Below are positions 34,255-45,033 of a DNA stretch of 64,000 bases, one piece after another. The DNA lies in contig FJOG01000012.1 in assembly GCA_900073065.1 (NCBI GenBank), positions 587,981-651,980 on the forward strand, read 5' to 3'. Both the position numbers and the translations under genes were made by a program. Origin of the DNA: Phialocephala subalpina (lineage: Eukaryota; Ascomycota; Leotiomycetes; Helotiales; Mollisiaceae). The stretch's first letter is position 1. Every line of letters starts with the position of its first letter. Below the pieces are notes generated by a model. It saw nothing but the letters and a program-made list of their open reading frames with translations, was not told where the DNA came from and ran no database searches.

Positions 34255-34816
34255 GTGCACGTAGGTATGCTTTGTCACGATTCGGTTGTATTGCTGTTGG
34301 ATTCTAGGGTATGCTACGAAATTGATACCAATGAATGAGCAGAGCACTTTGAGATTTCGATTTGAAGGTACTTTCTGGTGCTTTGTGACCTTTCTCAATG
34401 GGATGAGCATGACAACTCGGGAGAAACAAGTTTGTTTCACTCATTGTCTCAAATCTGAGAGGTTCCGTTGCACATCTTACAATTTTACAAGAATGTAGAC
34501 AATCAGACTTGTCATCGCTGGCGGAATGCGAGTGTGAGGCTCCGCCGAGTGACTTGAGGTTCCTCCCCGCGCCAGCGGCGTATCGAGTGAAATTTGAGGT
34601 CAATGATAGACTTTAGAGGTCAAGGTTTTCATTCAGCAGGTATGAGAACTCCTTCGCAAGTGTGGACGTGAGTATCTTGGCTCAAATGAGTCCTTCATTG
34701 CAAATCAATTCAAACCCTTCCTCATGCTCGCTTGCTAAACACCAGAATGCAACGCTGCCATGTATCGAAATCCTATATGGACACTCAGAACTCTTGTTCT
34801 CATCCAACAACGTCAA
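34255..34816. other. intergenic, no gene seen
   Basis: 562 nt downstream of the Gemin2-like gene; the short frames seen have no domain. Confidence 0.45.
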
Positions 34817-35475
34817 CTACCTACTCTCACTCGTCCCGGGCTTGCCATAGTCCGACAAATCAGGGCTGATCTCAATATCATCATATTCCTTCAACAGCCC
34901 CCTCACCATGGCGGTAGCGTGACTTCTCTTCTCAGGCGTACTTGTCAGATTATCAATCACCCGTTTGGGTTGCATTGCAATAATAAAATTGCTCCCATGT
35001 CTCGACCTGAAATTCTCATGCGCAGACGTCAAGGCAATAGGAAAGAGCGGTCCTCCATTGAAGCAGAATGTCCAGTGCTCATCTGTCGTCTCGCAGGCAC
35101 ATCTTCTGGCCATTCCTCAGAGTCACAGATCCGCAGACCACGCAGGAAATTCCAGAATCGGTTGTTGTAGTCCTCAACTGTTCTGATCTGGTCTGATGGA
35201 GCGCAAATTATGACGAGACTGGTGTTTGGTCCTAGATGATGTGCTTCTTTCAAATATGCTCGCATTGCTGGTCCGAGAGTCTTGACATGTCGTGGTTCAG
35301 AGCGGTTGTCAGATTCGAGGAAGATGTATTAGTGGTAGTTGGCTCGGAAGCCTTGCGCGGCGTACTGTAGATGCAGGGAAATTTCTTGGAGTCGCGTTCT
35401 TTTGCAAGGAGCGTGGATCTGAATTCGTCGAATGCGACACTCTGCCAGCTACCGGCTTCATGTTTCTCTTCTGAT
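34817..35475 (-). pseudogene. YqcI/YcgG-family gene remnant
   Basis: Translated pieces on the minus strand match the YqcI/YcgG family in order but in different frames. N-terminal piece: SWQSVAFDEFRSTLLAKERD and KKFPCIY. Then, in another frame, QGFRANYH, a stop (TAA, 35329-35331), and YIFLESDNR. Next MRAYLKEAHHLGPNTSLVII and VEDYNNRFWNFLRGLRI. A second frame change near 35100 leads to TTDEHWTFCFNGGPLFPIAL and SAHENFRSRHGSNFIIAMQP. So there are at least two frameshifts and one nonsense codon, with no intron-sized gaps. The family's biochemical role is poorly known; some members relate to heme or nitrogenous metabolism. I infer a dead gene. Confidence 0.65.
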
Positions 35476-35540
35476 TGCGCTCTGAATTTTATTAGTACTT
35501 CCCAGTTAGTGTTTGGGAACCTCGAATTCTACTGACCTAG

Positions 35541-36351
35541 TCAACAAGGACTTTCTTCCTTCTTCCAAGCTCTCCTGGTCATTCGCTGCAAACGCCACCC
35601 CCCTCGACACTGAGCTCGGTCTCGACGCCAGGGAGTCGAAGAACAGGCCGATGTTATAAAAAAGAATCTCTCTATACTGGTCTGCGCATTCTTGGGATCT
35701 GTACTGCCTAAGATGGCAGTCCCGAAACCGAGGATGAAGAATATTGTCACAAGAGCAAGCAACATTTTGGCAGATTTACTTGATTCTAGATAAACACTCA
35801 GCAACACCTCAGGCGTTATTGGAATAATATACTGCATTCAGCAATCATGATGCAATTTCCAGGAACAGTTCCAGAATGCCTCTGGAGAGCCGCACCCCCA
35901 CACGCCACCCATCCGATGATGGAAGCAGCATTCGTAATTAAGAATGTCACTCGGCATCGCAGGACAGTCTAACGACTCCACCATGGCAAAGCTTCTCCAA
36001 AAAGGATGGCGATGATAGAAGGTACGAATGCGACGTAGCCCAATGTTTGACTGGTTCCATATTCCATCCGTGCTGAATCTGCCGTCGAAATCTGTCGATT
36101 TTGTTAACACCAGATCCTGAAGCAGGAAGACTAAAATAACTTATACCTAATGTGCTGACAGCAGTCATGAGGAACTCCAACCAGATGATGATCGCATTGT
36201 TGTAGCACTTTGCGTATTGGTTCCAGTTTCTAGGGTGGTTGCTGTTGTCCTCATTCTAACAGACCTGATCTTCGTCTCCCATGTGAAGCCAATACCTCTT
36301 CAGCTGTTCGTCCATAGCAGACGAGCTCCTTGATGAGTTTGAGTCTGCCAT
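35541..36351 (-). pseudogene. decayed membrane transporter-like gene
   Basis: An apparent start at 36351 (MADSNSSRSSSAMDEQLKRYW) leads after 31 codons to an in-frame TAG (36256-36258). The same frame then continues HPRNWNQYAKCYNNAIIIWLEFLMTAVSTLG, which resembles the entry to the first membrane helix of fungal MFS-type transporters. Further down, after a probable intron, GYVAFVPSIIAILFGEALPWWSR is followed by another TAG and then more hydrophobic sequence (FLITNAASIIGWVACGGAAL). Exact family and ends are unsure. Confidence 0.4.
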
Positions 36352-37546
36352 TTAGACAGTTTGCTGAGATAATCTAAGGATGCTGCTTGAGTAACATTTG
36401 CACGAACAAACAAATGTGATCCCATTTTGTCTCTTAGTGGGATGGCAACATACCTCGATTGGCTACAACCTCGATCGATGTTCAAACCATACGGGTATAC
36501 GACTTCGCGAGCCACCGTTGCCAGTTTATGGACTCTAAATAAATTGTGGAATGTCATCACAGTTTGGTGTTCAAGCCGTCGGTACTTGCTCTGGGGTGTA
36601 GGAATTCGTCTGGAGTAGGTTTCGTTTACGCGGCTCGTGAAGTCATCGATCTTAAATTCGGCTCTGACCGAAGACAACATGCCCCAGATGATGCTAAATT
36701 TAATACGAACGTCACAATTGCCACAATATTGGATGATGCTTGCCGTCAGTCCTTAGGCACAGATTGACTTATCAGGTGCTTCCTTATCTGCTCCGACACC
36801 AGACTGCTCTTACTCATGTGATCTAATGGCAACACCTACGCAGACTCAAGCTTTAGGATGGACCATCGAGGGAGTGATGCATCCTGTCTCAGCTGATGCC
36901 GTCACATGAACCTCAAATCTAGCAAAAGAGTAGTTGTCAAGATCAGAACTTTCTTTAATACGCCAAATACCTCAGGGGTTAGCCGAGCGCCTCGCTACCC
37001 CGCAATCAAGACGTGACCACCACGACATGAGATGTTGCAAACCTTTTGCTGAAAAACGCGCCTGGTTGCCTGAGACATCATGTAAAGCCGACTAGTTTAG
37101 GAAAATAAGAGGGACATTTGATTAGCAACGATCTTCGGCCGTTGCAGCCATACAAACCCACTACGGGACTATAACAGCGTTTTATATACCGAATGTCTGT
37201 GGACTTTCAAGATACCTCAAAGCTTTGAAAGTCCGAGACACATAAATGACAACCCAAAGATTATATAGAAGTTGGAATATCCAAACATACAGGGAGCATA
37301 CTTACGCCCCGTATTCTCAAAAACAATTTGAATACACTTTAAACATTGTAGAACTGGGACTAGATACACCCATCGGACTGAGATTCAGAGAACGTCATGT
37401 GCCACTTGGCCCTGCAACCCCATTCGGTCGGGAACCGATATTCTCCACAAGATACAGATCCTCGAGATCATAGACAATAGCAGAAATACAGACACCAGCT
37501 TAGATGACTGAGTTCGTCTCTCGATTCAGTGCCAAGAAAAGCCAGA
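36352..37546. other. intergenic, no clear gene
   Basis: A minus-strand frame of 126 codons (36300-36680) contains no recognisable domain and may be part of the decayed region. Nothing else is seen in 1.2 kb. Confidence 0.4.
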
Positions 37547-38093
37547 ATGCGAATCGACAAGACGTTCGGCGACAGCATCATGGGAGAAGGTCTCAAAAAA
37601 GAGCTTCGTGCATTCTATTTATCGAGAAGCCCGGTAGATGCTCTTCGCGATTTGCCTCATGGGGAGGATTTGGAGGAAGTCCTAGGAGGTAAAGAGGAAG
37701 CTCACGAATACATGTGATGCTGAGGATCCGGAGGTTTGGTTTAGGGAGTTCTCCGTGGTGGACGAAAGTGGTAATCATATTTCGCCCAGTATCGAAGATG
37801 CTCGCAATGCGTTGGCATACACCCAGGCCATTCAAGATGCTTGGGGGGACCAGAAGAAGGCGGCACTATACCACTCCGCGTTCACCAAGGCTGAGGGAAC
37901 GTATAATACCTCCAAGGAGCGAAAGGAGGAGCTTGAGGCGAGGAAGTCTCGAGTACCATGCGGCTACCCATTGAAGAAAGGTGACAAGTGCTCCAACTTG
38001 GTCGAGGAAGGAGAGCAATGCGGGGTTCATCGGAAGGTTGCGGAGAGGCAGGAGGCGAAGGATGCCATTGCTGAATTCGAAGAGGAAGGTTGA
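37547..38093 (+). CDS. small protein with C-terminal Cys/His cluster
   Basis: Starts at ATG 37547 (MRIDKTFGDSIMGEGLKKELRAF). The best model joins 37547-37678 to 37725-38093 across a 46-nt intron whose donor, GTCCTA, is weak, giving 166 aa; a frameshift is the alternative. The first part is helical and acidic. The second continues DPEVWFREFSVVDESGNHIS, then helical sequence, and a zinc-finger-like cluster CGYPLKKGDKC followed by CGVHRK (C-x9-C-x11-C-x2-H). That spacing is similar to short C3H-type modules in chromatin-linked proteins, but the similarity is only by eye. No function is assigned. Confidence 0.5.
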
Positions 38094-38497
38094 CAATCTG
38101 TCCACATTTCAGAACTATTCCGGATGGGGAGAAAAGGTTTTGTGTGTGGTATGAGAGAACAAAAGATATAGAGATAGCCACTGTTGAGTAATCAAGATTA
38201 TTGTCAAAAACACTTCTCCCGCGTAAATGACAGGAGGTGAATATGTAACGACGGACAGCAAGATAAGAGATAATATAGAAACGCAACGTCGCCTGCAGAA
38301 GTTTCAACCCTCCCACAATTTGAGAGTGATGAGGAGAAGTTGAAATTAGAGGCGACGACGCTGGATTTGTAGGCAATGACCCCTAACCTTATGGGGCAGT
38401 GTCTCAACGGCCGCTAACCTTAGCGACATCGGCTTCAGCCTTGTATCTTCACTCTCCCATCGAGCTGCCTGCTCCCAAGCTTCAACAACTCTACACA
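38094..38497. other. intergenic, promoter of CECR5-like gene
   Basis: 404 nt; nothing recognisable beyond the expected 3' flank and promoter. Confidence 0.5.
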
Positions 38498-39962
38498 ATG
38501 CGATTATGGACCTCAACCTTCAGACAAAGCCAGCTTGGCTCGCTAGGCTCGAACTATATTCGCTGTGGACTCGATTCTATTGAATGTGGCGTCTCGAGGA
38601 GACTCCCTTCTGCTAAAGCTCTTCACATCCAAACCCTACCAAAGACATTAGGACATTCTCGATGCAGACCTCAACCAGCCCGGCAGTCCTGCTCTCCGCC
38701 GACGCGGCGATTATACTGCAATCCTGCTGCAGCAGTCAATGGAGCACCAAGCTTTGCATTTGCCTTTGAGTGAGCTTCCATCTCTGCAGACCGACCGTGT
38801 CGAAGCTGATGTTATGCGTCCAGCATCGACGGTGTCCTCCTACGATCCTCGACTCCAATACCAGGCGCTGCGAAAGCCCTCACATACCTGCACAATAACA
38901 ACATCCCATTCATATTGTTGACCAATGGAGGTGGGAAGTACGAGAGCGCACGAGTGGCAGAGTTGACAGACAAGTTGGGAGTGCCTCTCTCGGAAGACAA
39001 TTTCGTTCAATCGCATACTCCATTCAAGCAATTGGTCGGGGGCTACGATGGGATTGAGGCCCTGAAGGACAAGACTATCATGGTCACAGGTGGGGACGGA
39101 GACAAATGCCGGAAGGTTGCTGAGAGGTCGGTTCTCTTTGGACTCGTTGTGCCACGACTATACTGAGGCTATTGCAGATACGGCTTCAAGAATGTCATCA
39201 TTCCAGGAGATATCCTCATGGACAACCCCACGATATGGCCTTTCAGTCAAGTCTTCACAGACTATTATCAGAAGATTCACCGACCATTACCCCGCCCAGT
39301 CGACCTCGCAGACCCCGCCAAATCTCTCAAAATCGACGCCATCTTCGTATTCAATGATCCTCGAGACTGGGCTCTTGATTCGCAGATCATACTAGACCTG
39401 TTGTCATCTAAGCAAGGAATATTGGGGACATATTCAGACAAGAATGGAGATACCTCTCTTCCGAACAATGGCTGGCAACAGGACGGTCAACCAAAGCTGT
39501 ATTTTTTTGAATCCAGATCTTTTCTGGGCAGCGAGTTACCATCTGCCACGGCTAGGTCAGGGTGGTTTCCAGGCTTCCCTACGGGGCGTTTGGGACGTCA
39601 CGACAGGCGGAGCGAAGTTGGAACGAACAGTTATTGGCAAACCGCATGCGGAGACATACAAATATGCAGAGAATGTGCTGAATACCTACCGCACGCATCT
39701 TCTGGGAGCTGGCACCAAGGGGAAACCAGTCGGCAGATTACAGCGAGTCTTCATGGTTGGAGACAACCCAGAGAGCGACATCCGAGGAGCGAACGACTAT
39801 GAGAGCGCTCACGATACGAAATGGACGAGTTGCCTTGTGAAGACAGGTGTTTTCAGAGAAGGGACGAAACCAGCATATGCGCCTAAAGTCATTGTCGACG
39901 ACGTCCTGTCGGCTGTCAAATGGGCTTTGAAATCAGAGGGGTGGAAAGGTGATGTCCCTTAG
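38498..39962 (+). CDS. CECR5-like HAD-superfamily hydrolase, one-base frameshift
   Basis: Exons 38498-38769, 38824-39126 and 39178-39962. The N-terminus is Arg/Ser/Leu-rich without acids (MRLWTSTFRQSQLGSLGS), as in mitochondrial presequences. HAD motif I is FAFDIDGVLLRSS, restored exactly by the first splice. Then come LLTNGGGKYESARV, GFKNVIIPGDILMDNP and FVFNDPRDWALD, and the last acidic motif VFMVGDNPESDIRGAND. This is the plan of the CECR5 family (TIGR01456-like), putative mitochondrial phosphatases of unknown substrate. In exon 3 the frame is broken at a run of seven T (39502-39508). Six T would keep KLYF joined to NPDLFWAASYHLPRLG. Both sides of the break are otherwise well conserved in appearance, so this is either a very recent mutation or an assembly/homopolymer error. 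Confidence 0.8.
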
Positions 39963-40656
39963 AGCAGAGGTCATGATTATGGAGAAAGAATTTATCACGA
40001 TCTCAACAATACTCTGGAGTTAGAGCAAAGATGGAAAGATACCATAGACATGAGAATAGACAAAAGACTTCATAAGACTTCAGCCACAGGCCCCGGGAAG
40101 GATACGAGGATCGCAGTCTCCATCGCAATTATTCCAGACTCGATCGAGTTATAACCACACTTGCTCAACAAACATTTCTTCTACTGTACACCCCAGGCAC
40201 GTCGTCCGGCTATCTGTGCCGAGCCACATCCCGCATTCAGAAACCGCATCGCCTAGCGCGTAAGCAACCTGCATCTGGCACCGAGCTCGCTGAATCCGCA
40301 ACAGTGTTGTCTCCCCTCTCGCTATGGAGCTCCACTGGAGAAGTCGGCACCAGGAGGGCAATAGCGTGAAGGTGGATCTTTAGCGCATCATTTCGGCCGA
40401 CTCCCCCACCTTTTACTCTGACTATATCCTCAATGAGCGGTCTCGGTTTTATTCTTATTTTCTTTTCCTCTCGCTGGATCATTCGTTCTTTTGAGTCTCG
40501 TTGAAAAGTCTCGGAAAGATGATGCAAGTGCTTTGAACTTTCTTGGATATATACGATCGTCTGCCCTTCCAGGATTTCAATGTATAGGAGTAGAAGGTTC
40601 TGCATCCTTTTTGTGTATCGTGGATGTCCACGAAAAGGCATTTCCCTTGGTCCACA
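39963..40656. other. intergenic, promoter of DHA1 transporter
   Basis: 694 nt with a TC-rich stretch near 40440-40470; antisense frames of up to 151 codons show no domain. Confidence 0.5.
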
Positions 40657-42335
40657 ATGGACACCAAAACCGGAATAGAGAGCAAATCTCAATCAATTCT
40701 AAACAAGGAACTCGATTCATACCAACCATCAACAATCAATGAAAGAACGGACGAGGACGAGGTTAATGTCAGTGGCAGTGATATCGAAAAGGGGCTGCCG
40801 AACACTATCATCTCACAACAACCCACAGAAAAGAACGAGGACTCAAATACCGTTCATTGGGATGGGCCAGGTGATCCTGGAATGGCACTCAACTGGCCAG
40901 CAAGGAAGAAATGGACCACAATCCTCATACTTGCAACTCTCACACTGCTCACGTACGTCCCTTCGTCTTTTCTTAATGCAAGATGCTGATCAAGAACAGC
41001 CCCTTCGCCTCCTCAATGTTCGCACCTAGTGTCTCAATGGTCATGCAAGAATTTCATTCCGACAACGAAACAATAGGCACACTGGTGGTCTCGATTTACC
41101 TTCTTGGCTACGCATTTGGTCCACTGTTCATCGCGCCACTAAGCGAGATGTACGGCCGACTTCCTGTGTACCACAGCTGCATGACCCTATTCATCCTCTT
41201 CAACGTCGCTTGTGCCAAATCCACGAACTTCCCAATGCTGATCGTGTTTCGAGTCTTGACTGGAACTGCTGGAGCGGGACCGTTGACGTTGGGGCCAGGC
41301 AGTATTGCGGACATGTACAGACAGGAGGAGAGGGGAAAGATCATGGCGATTTGGACGTTGCCGATTCTGCTTGGACCGACGATCGGACCAATAGCTGGAG
41401 GATATCTCTCCGAATCTTTGGGATGGAGATGGGATTTTTGGTTCCTGATCATAGTGGTACACAAAAACCACTCTCCCAGCCCTATCAATGCTTGCTAACG
41501 GTCTTGACAGACAGGAACAGTATTCATAATCAGCATCCTCTTCCTCCGCGAAACCTCTCCCCTAATCCTCCTCGAACGCCGCGCAGCTCGCCTCCGTAAA
41601 TCAACCGGAAACATCTCCCTCAAATCCGCACTCAAATCTCCCCTCTCTCCCCGTCAAAACTTCCGAACCTCTATTATCCGTCCTACGAAAATGCTGATTT
41701 TCTCACCAATCATACTCGGATTATCTGTCTTGACCGCCGTCATATATGGCGTCATATATCTACTTTTTACGACAATGAGTTCTGTATTTGAAGAGAACTT
41801 TGGGATCCCGACTGAGAATGTTGGGCTTGTGTATCTGGGCATCGGCATCGGACAGATTCTTGGTGTTACGATTTTCGGTTTCGTCTCGGACAGGATATTG
41901 CGAAGACTGTCGAAAGGAGGGGAGATGAAGCCCGAATACAGACTCCCTCCCCTCCTCTTCGGAGTCGGAATGACCGGCGCAGGTCTCCTCTGGTACGGCT
42001 GGTCCGCCCAATACGCCAATGCATGGATTGTTCCTATTCTAGGACAAGTGGTCATAGGAGCAGGTGTTATTACGTGTTTTATGCCAGTGAGTGCTTATTT
42101 GGTAGATGGGTTTACGCAATATGCTGCGAGCGCGAATGCAGCAAATACGGTGTTGAGAAGTCTAGGAGGAGCGCTACTGCCGTTGGCGGGGCCGAAGATG
42201 TATGCGGCACTGGGGTTAGGAGGTGGGAATACATTGTTAGTGGGGATTGTGTTGGCTTGCGTTCCACTTGTGCTGGGGTTCATTAGGTATGGGGAGAGGA
42301 TTAGGACGAGTGAGAGGTTTAGACTTAATTTGTAA
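40657..42335 (+). CDS. MFS drug:H+ antiporter, DHA1-type
   Basis: Three exons, 40657-40952, 41000-41456 and 41511-42335, in phase, give 525 aa. A hydrophilic N-tail of about 85 residues ends in DPGMALNWPARKKWT, a usual entry to TM1. TM1-2 follow with PFASSMFAPSVSMVMQEF and the DHA1 motif A GPLFIAPLSEMYGRLPVY. Motif B/C-like segments are FRVLTGTAGAGPLTLGPGSIADMYRQEERG and PILLGPTIGPIAGGYL. The second half has another six helices, with GAGVITCFMPVSAYLVDGF and NTVLRSLGGALLPLAGP near the end. Twelve membrane segments are expected, in the plasma membrane. The family exports drugs, toxins or polyamines using the proton gradient. No biosynthetic genes surround it, so general resistance is more likely than a cluster exporter. 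Confidence 0.92.
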
Positions 42336-42482
42336 TGCGATACATAGTGGGAGAAGAGACATCAATCAAAATGTTATAGACATTCAGTCCCAAGTGGATG
42401 TTTCTTACCCCGCTCCTCGTCTTCATTTTACCATTTAAAAGTTTCGCTCCAAAGCTCTCAGGCAGTTCTCCACCACAAACAC

Positions 42483-43612
42483 TCACAACTCATCTTTCTT
42501 CCTGTGATCAATCTTCCCAAACAACTCCTCCCCAACATCAACCAACCAATCCCACGGCTTATCAATCACTCCATCTCCAGTCCCAGCCTCAAAGAATTCC
42601 CATCCCGCCACACCACCAAAACCTTTGAAGCTCCCCTTCAGCTCTTTAATTCTCCGCCGCAGATTCTCCATCCTCAAAAATCCATTAGGAGGCCCACACT
42701 CAGGACTATCCAGAACACCCATAACAACCCTCTCAGGCCTCCACTTCCCCTCCTCAATAACCATCTCGTAAGTAGGCGGTCCCTTTGGAAAATGCCCATA
42801 GAACTGCGCATTGAACCAACTGATCAACTTCGTATCAGATCCTGGTATCGTAGCGAAGGAATCGAGGTCGTGATAGGAGAATCCGGAGGGGTTCTGGTTC
42901 TCAAAATCGGATGAAGGAGGAAGGAGCGCGGAAGATAGAGGGGAGAGAGTAAGGATGAATTCGGGACCTATGTCTCGGTGTAGTGCGTTTAAGAGACGAA
43001 GTGGGACGGAGACAGGGACCGATTCTTCGATGTCGAGGTCTAGGCCTTGGAGTTTATGTTTGAGGAGGAGTTCTTTTAGGGGGTTGTAGTATGCGTAGAA
43101 CTGCCATACATTATCAGCATTTCCTTAGTGGCTGAGAGGAAGGGTGAGAGGACCTCTTCTTCACTCCCATTAAAATACTTGTACGTCCCACCCGCCGATC
43201 CACCTAGCATAGCCATAACCTTAATATTATGATTCTTCAGCGCCTGTACCTCCTGCCACGTAATATCATATTCATCGGAATGGAAAGGATGGTCATTCAA
43301 TCTGATATCTCCAGGTTTAGGATGCAGATGGATAGAAGCTAGGATGACGTGCGTGACTTGCGTGTCGTGCCATAAGAGAGGGAGAAGTGAGACGCGTTTG
43401 CCTTTTCTGTCTTCGAAGGTTTGCGCGTAGATGATGTTTCGGGGGACGGGGTCTTCGGGCTTGTGGTATCCGCCGAGGTTGGTTTTGATGCTGGCTCGGA
43501 GGACATCTGGGAGGAGTTCGAAGGCTTCGGAAGCAAGTCCGGAGAGGAACTTGGAGGGCATGGATGCTGCTGCGAGCTGCAGGAGCAAGGAGAGAACCAC
43601 GAGAGGAGTCAT
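42483..43612 (-). CDS. secreted GH18 chitinase-like protein
   Basis: Two exons, 43154-43612 and 42483-43100, with a 53-nt intron (GTCCTC...GGCAG, branch-like CTGAT, phase 0), give 358 aa. The signal peptide is MTPLVVLSLLLQLAAASMPS. The TIM-barrel strands are visible: NIIYAQTFED, VTHVILASIHLH, IKVMAMLGGSAGG and LQGLDLDIEE. The last is the GH18 active-site motif D-x-D-x-E with the catalytic Glu at about 178. Later strands are FILTLSPLSSALL, SWFNAQFYG and VVMGVLDSPECG, and a C-terminal GVAGWEFFEAG. The family hydrolyses beta-1,4-GlcNAc links in chitin or acts on related glycans. There is no chitin-binding module and no GPI signal. The splice joins SEEE to FYAYYNPLKELL in register with relatives, which supports it despite the weak donor. 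Confidence 0.85.
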
Positions 43613-43947
43613 GATGCAAGTCTCATTAGATCAAAAAGAACGTTTGAGGTTTTGAACGACGTTCCCCAAAGTCTCAACTCAGAGTACTAGAGTGGTGAGG
43701 TGGGGATGGATGAGAAAAATAAGTCAAGGTTGTTGACAAGTTGTCCATACCAGATGCCGACATCACAATCGGCATATCTGTCCGCATGATTTGGAATCAG
43801 ATAAGAGACTTCTGGAAGCACAAAATTTCTGAATAGCCTCAATTCGATTGTGTGGGGTTGAGGCACCCCTTTTGCCGGCTCGGCTCGTCGCCGTCGCTTC
43901 GAGACCCTGAAACTGCCCCTTTATTGGCGAGAAAGCCCTCCCTCAAT
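43613..43947. other. intergenic
   Basis: 335 nt between the GH18 start and the end of the molybdoenzyme gene. Promoter of the GH18 gene expected; nothing else recognised. Confidence 0.5.
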
Positions 43948-45033
43948 TCAAAATGTCTCAGGATAGAACATCGGAGCTTCGACCTCGAACTCTACAGCAT
44001 GACAGTGATTCCGCCTATCAGAGATCGGTTGCTGTTGACCTAATGCCGACGTCGCGCGTGCCATCAAATGATAGGTACCCCTCTTGATGGTGACTGAACA
44101 ACTGAATCGTTGCCAACTGAAGCCTTCACGAGGCTCGACTTTTGCTTTCCGCCATTTCATCTCCTCACTAAGAAGAATTTCCACGTTCACGACTCCATCT
44201 TCGCTCCATGCCCATCCCCAAATTTCAACCTCTCCTCGCTTGACTTTCACACCTTGGGCTGGACACACGATCATTAAGTTCGGCTCAACACCCCATACGG
44301 GCCGTATTTCCCCTAAACTACTCCTCGGATCCAGCTCGTTGTAGAATTTCGTCGTGAAGAGTCCCTTCGACCTTTCAGGTTGTAGCGAAATTCGACAAAT
44401 CCATTTCACCATATTCGTCCCAAACCACCCGGGAACAACCAACCTCACAGGTCCACCTCTCTTTCTACTCAACGGCTCTCCATTCATCTCATAAGCCAGC
44501 ATCACTTCATCAGACATTGCTTTCTCGATAGGAAGATCTTTCTGGTAGCGATCCGCGGTCACCCCACCAAACGAACCATAGTCAAGACCATCGGACCAGA
44601 CGAATTTCGCTTCAGAAAGAGGCTGTGCGAACTCGAAGATCTGTTTTAGAGGAACTCCGGTCCAGTTTAAGTTTCCGATGCGCCACACGTTCGTGGTGGG
44701 TGGTTTGAGGGGACTACCGTAGCATTCGTGAAATGCTGTGATGGTCTTGCTAGGGAGTTGCTTCAACTGAGAGAAAGATATTGAGAGGGGGTTTTTGACA
44801 AGCCCGTCGATGATGATAGTGTACTTATCGAAATCGACGATGGCGCCTCCCATGTGGATTGTGTGGAAGAGCTGGGAGTCTGAAGTAATGAAGGTTGTGA
44901 GCTCGTGCGGGGGTGGTGGGTACCTAACGAAAAATCCTTCCGGATCAAGGCCAAGACAGGCCCTACGTTCGTGGCCATCTCTATCTTCTACATCTGTGAG
45001 ATGAGAAGTCGAAAATTTGGTGTCTGTCCCCAT
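43948..45033 (-). CDS. sulfite-oxidase-family molybdopterin enzyme
   Basis: Intronless, 361 aa. It has the two-domain plan of the sulfite oxidase/nitrate reductase molybdopterin family. The Mo-cofactor domain includes YTIIIDGLVKNPLSISFSQL, then FHECYGSP, whose Cys (about 104) is the expected molybdenum ligand. It also has WRIGNLNWTGVPLKQIFE, DGLDYGSFGG and GGPVRLVVPGWFGTNMVKW. The C-terminal dimerisation domain begins about RPVWGVEPN and includes RGEVEIWGWAWSEDGVVNVEI. There is no cytochrome b5 or FAD domain, so the enzyme is closer to plant-type sulfite oxidases than to nitrate reductase. No mitochondrial targeting peptide is clear, and there is no PTS1 (ends PETF). Oxidation of sulfite to sulfate is the likely reaction. 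Confidence 0.87.
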   Translation of the reverse strand: MGTDTKFSTSHLTDVEDRDGHERRACLGLDPEGFFVRYPPPPHELTTFITSDSQLFHTIHMGGAIVDFDKYTIIIDGLVKNPLSISFSQLKQLPSKTITAFHECYGSPLKPPTTNVWRIGNLNWTGVPLKQIFEFAQPLSEAKFVWSDGLDYGSFGGVTADRYQKDLPIEKAMSDEVMLAYEMNGEPLSRKRGGPVRLVVPGWFGTNMVKWICRISLQPERSKGLFTTKFYNELDPRSSLGEIRPVWGVEPNLMIVCPAQGVKVKRGEVEIWGWAWSEDGVVNVEILLSEEMKWRKAKVEPREGFSWQRFSCSVTIKRGTYHLMARATSALGQQQPISDRRNHCHAVEFEVEAPMFYPETF

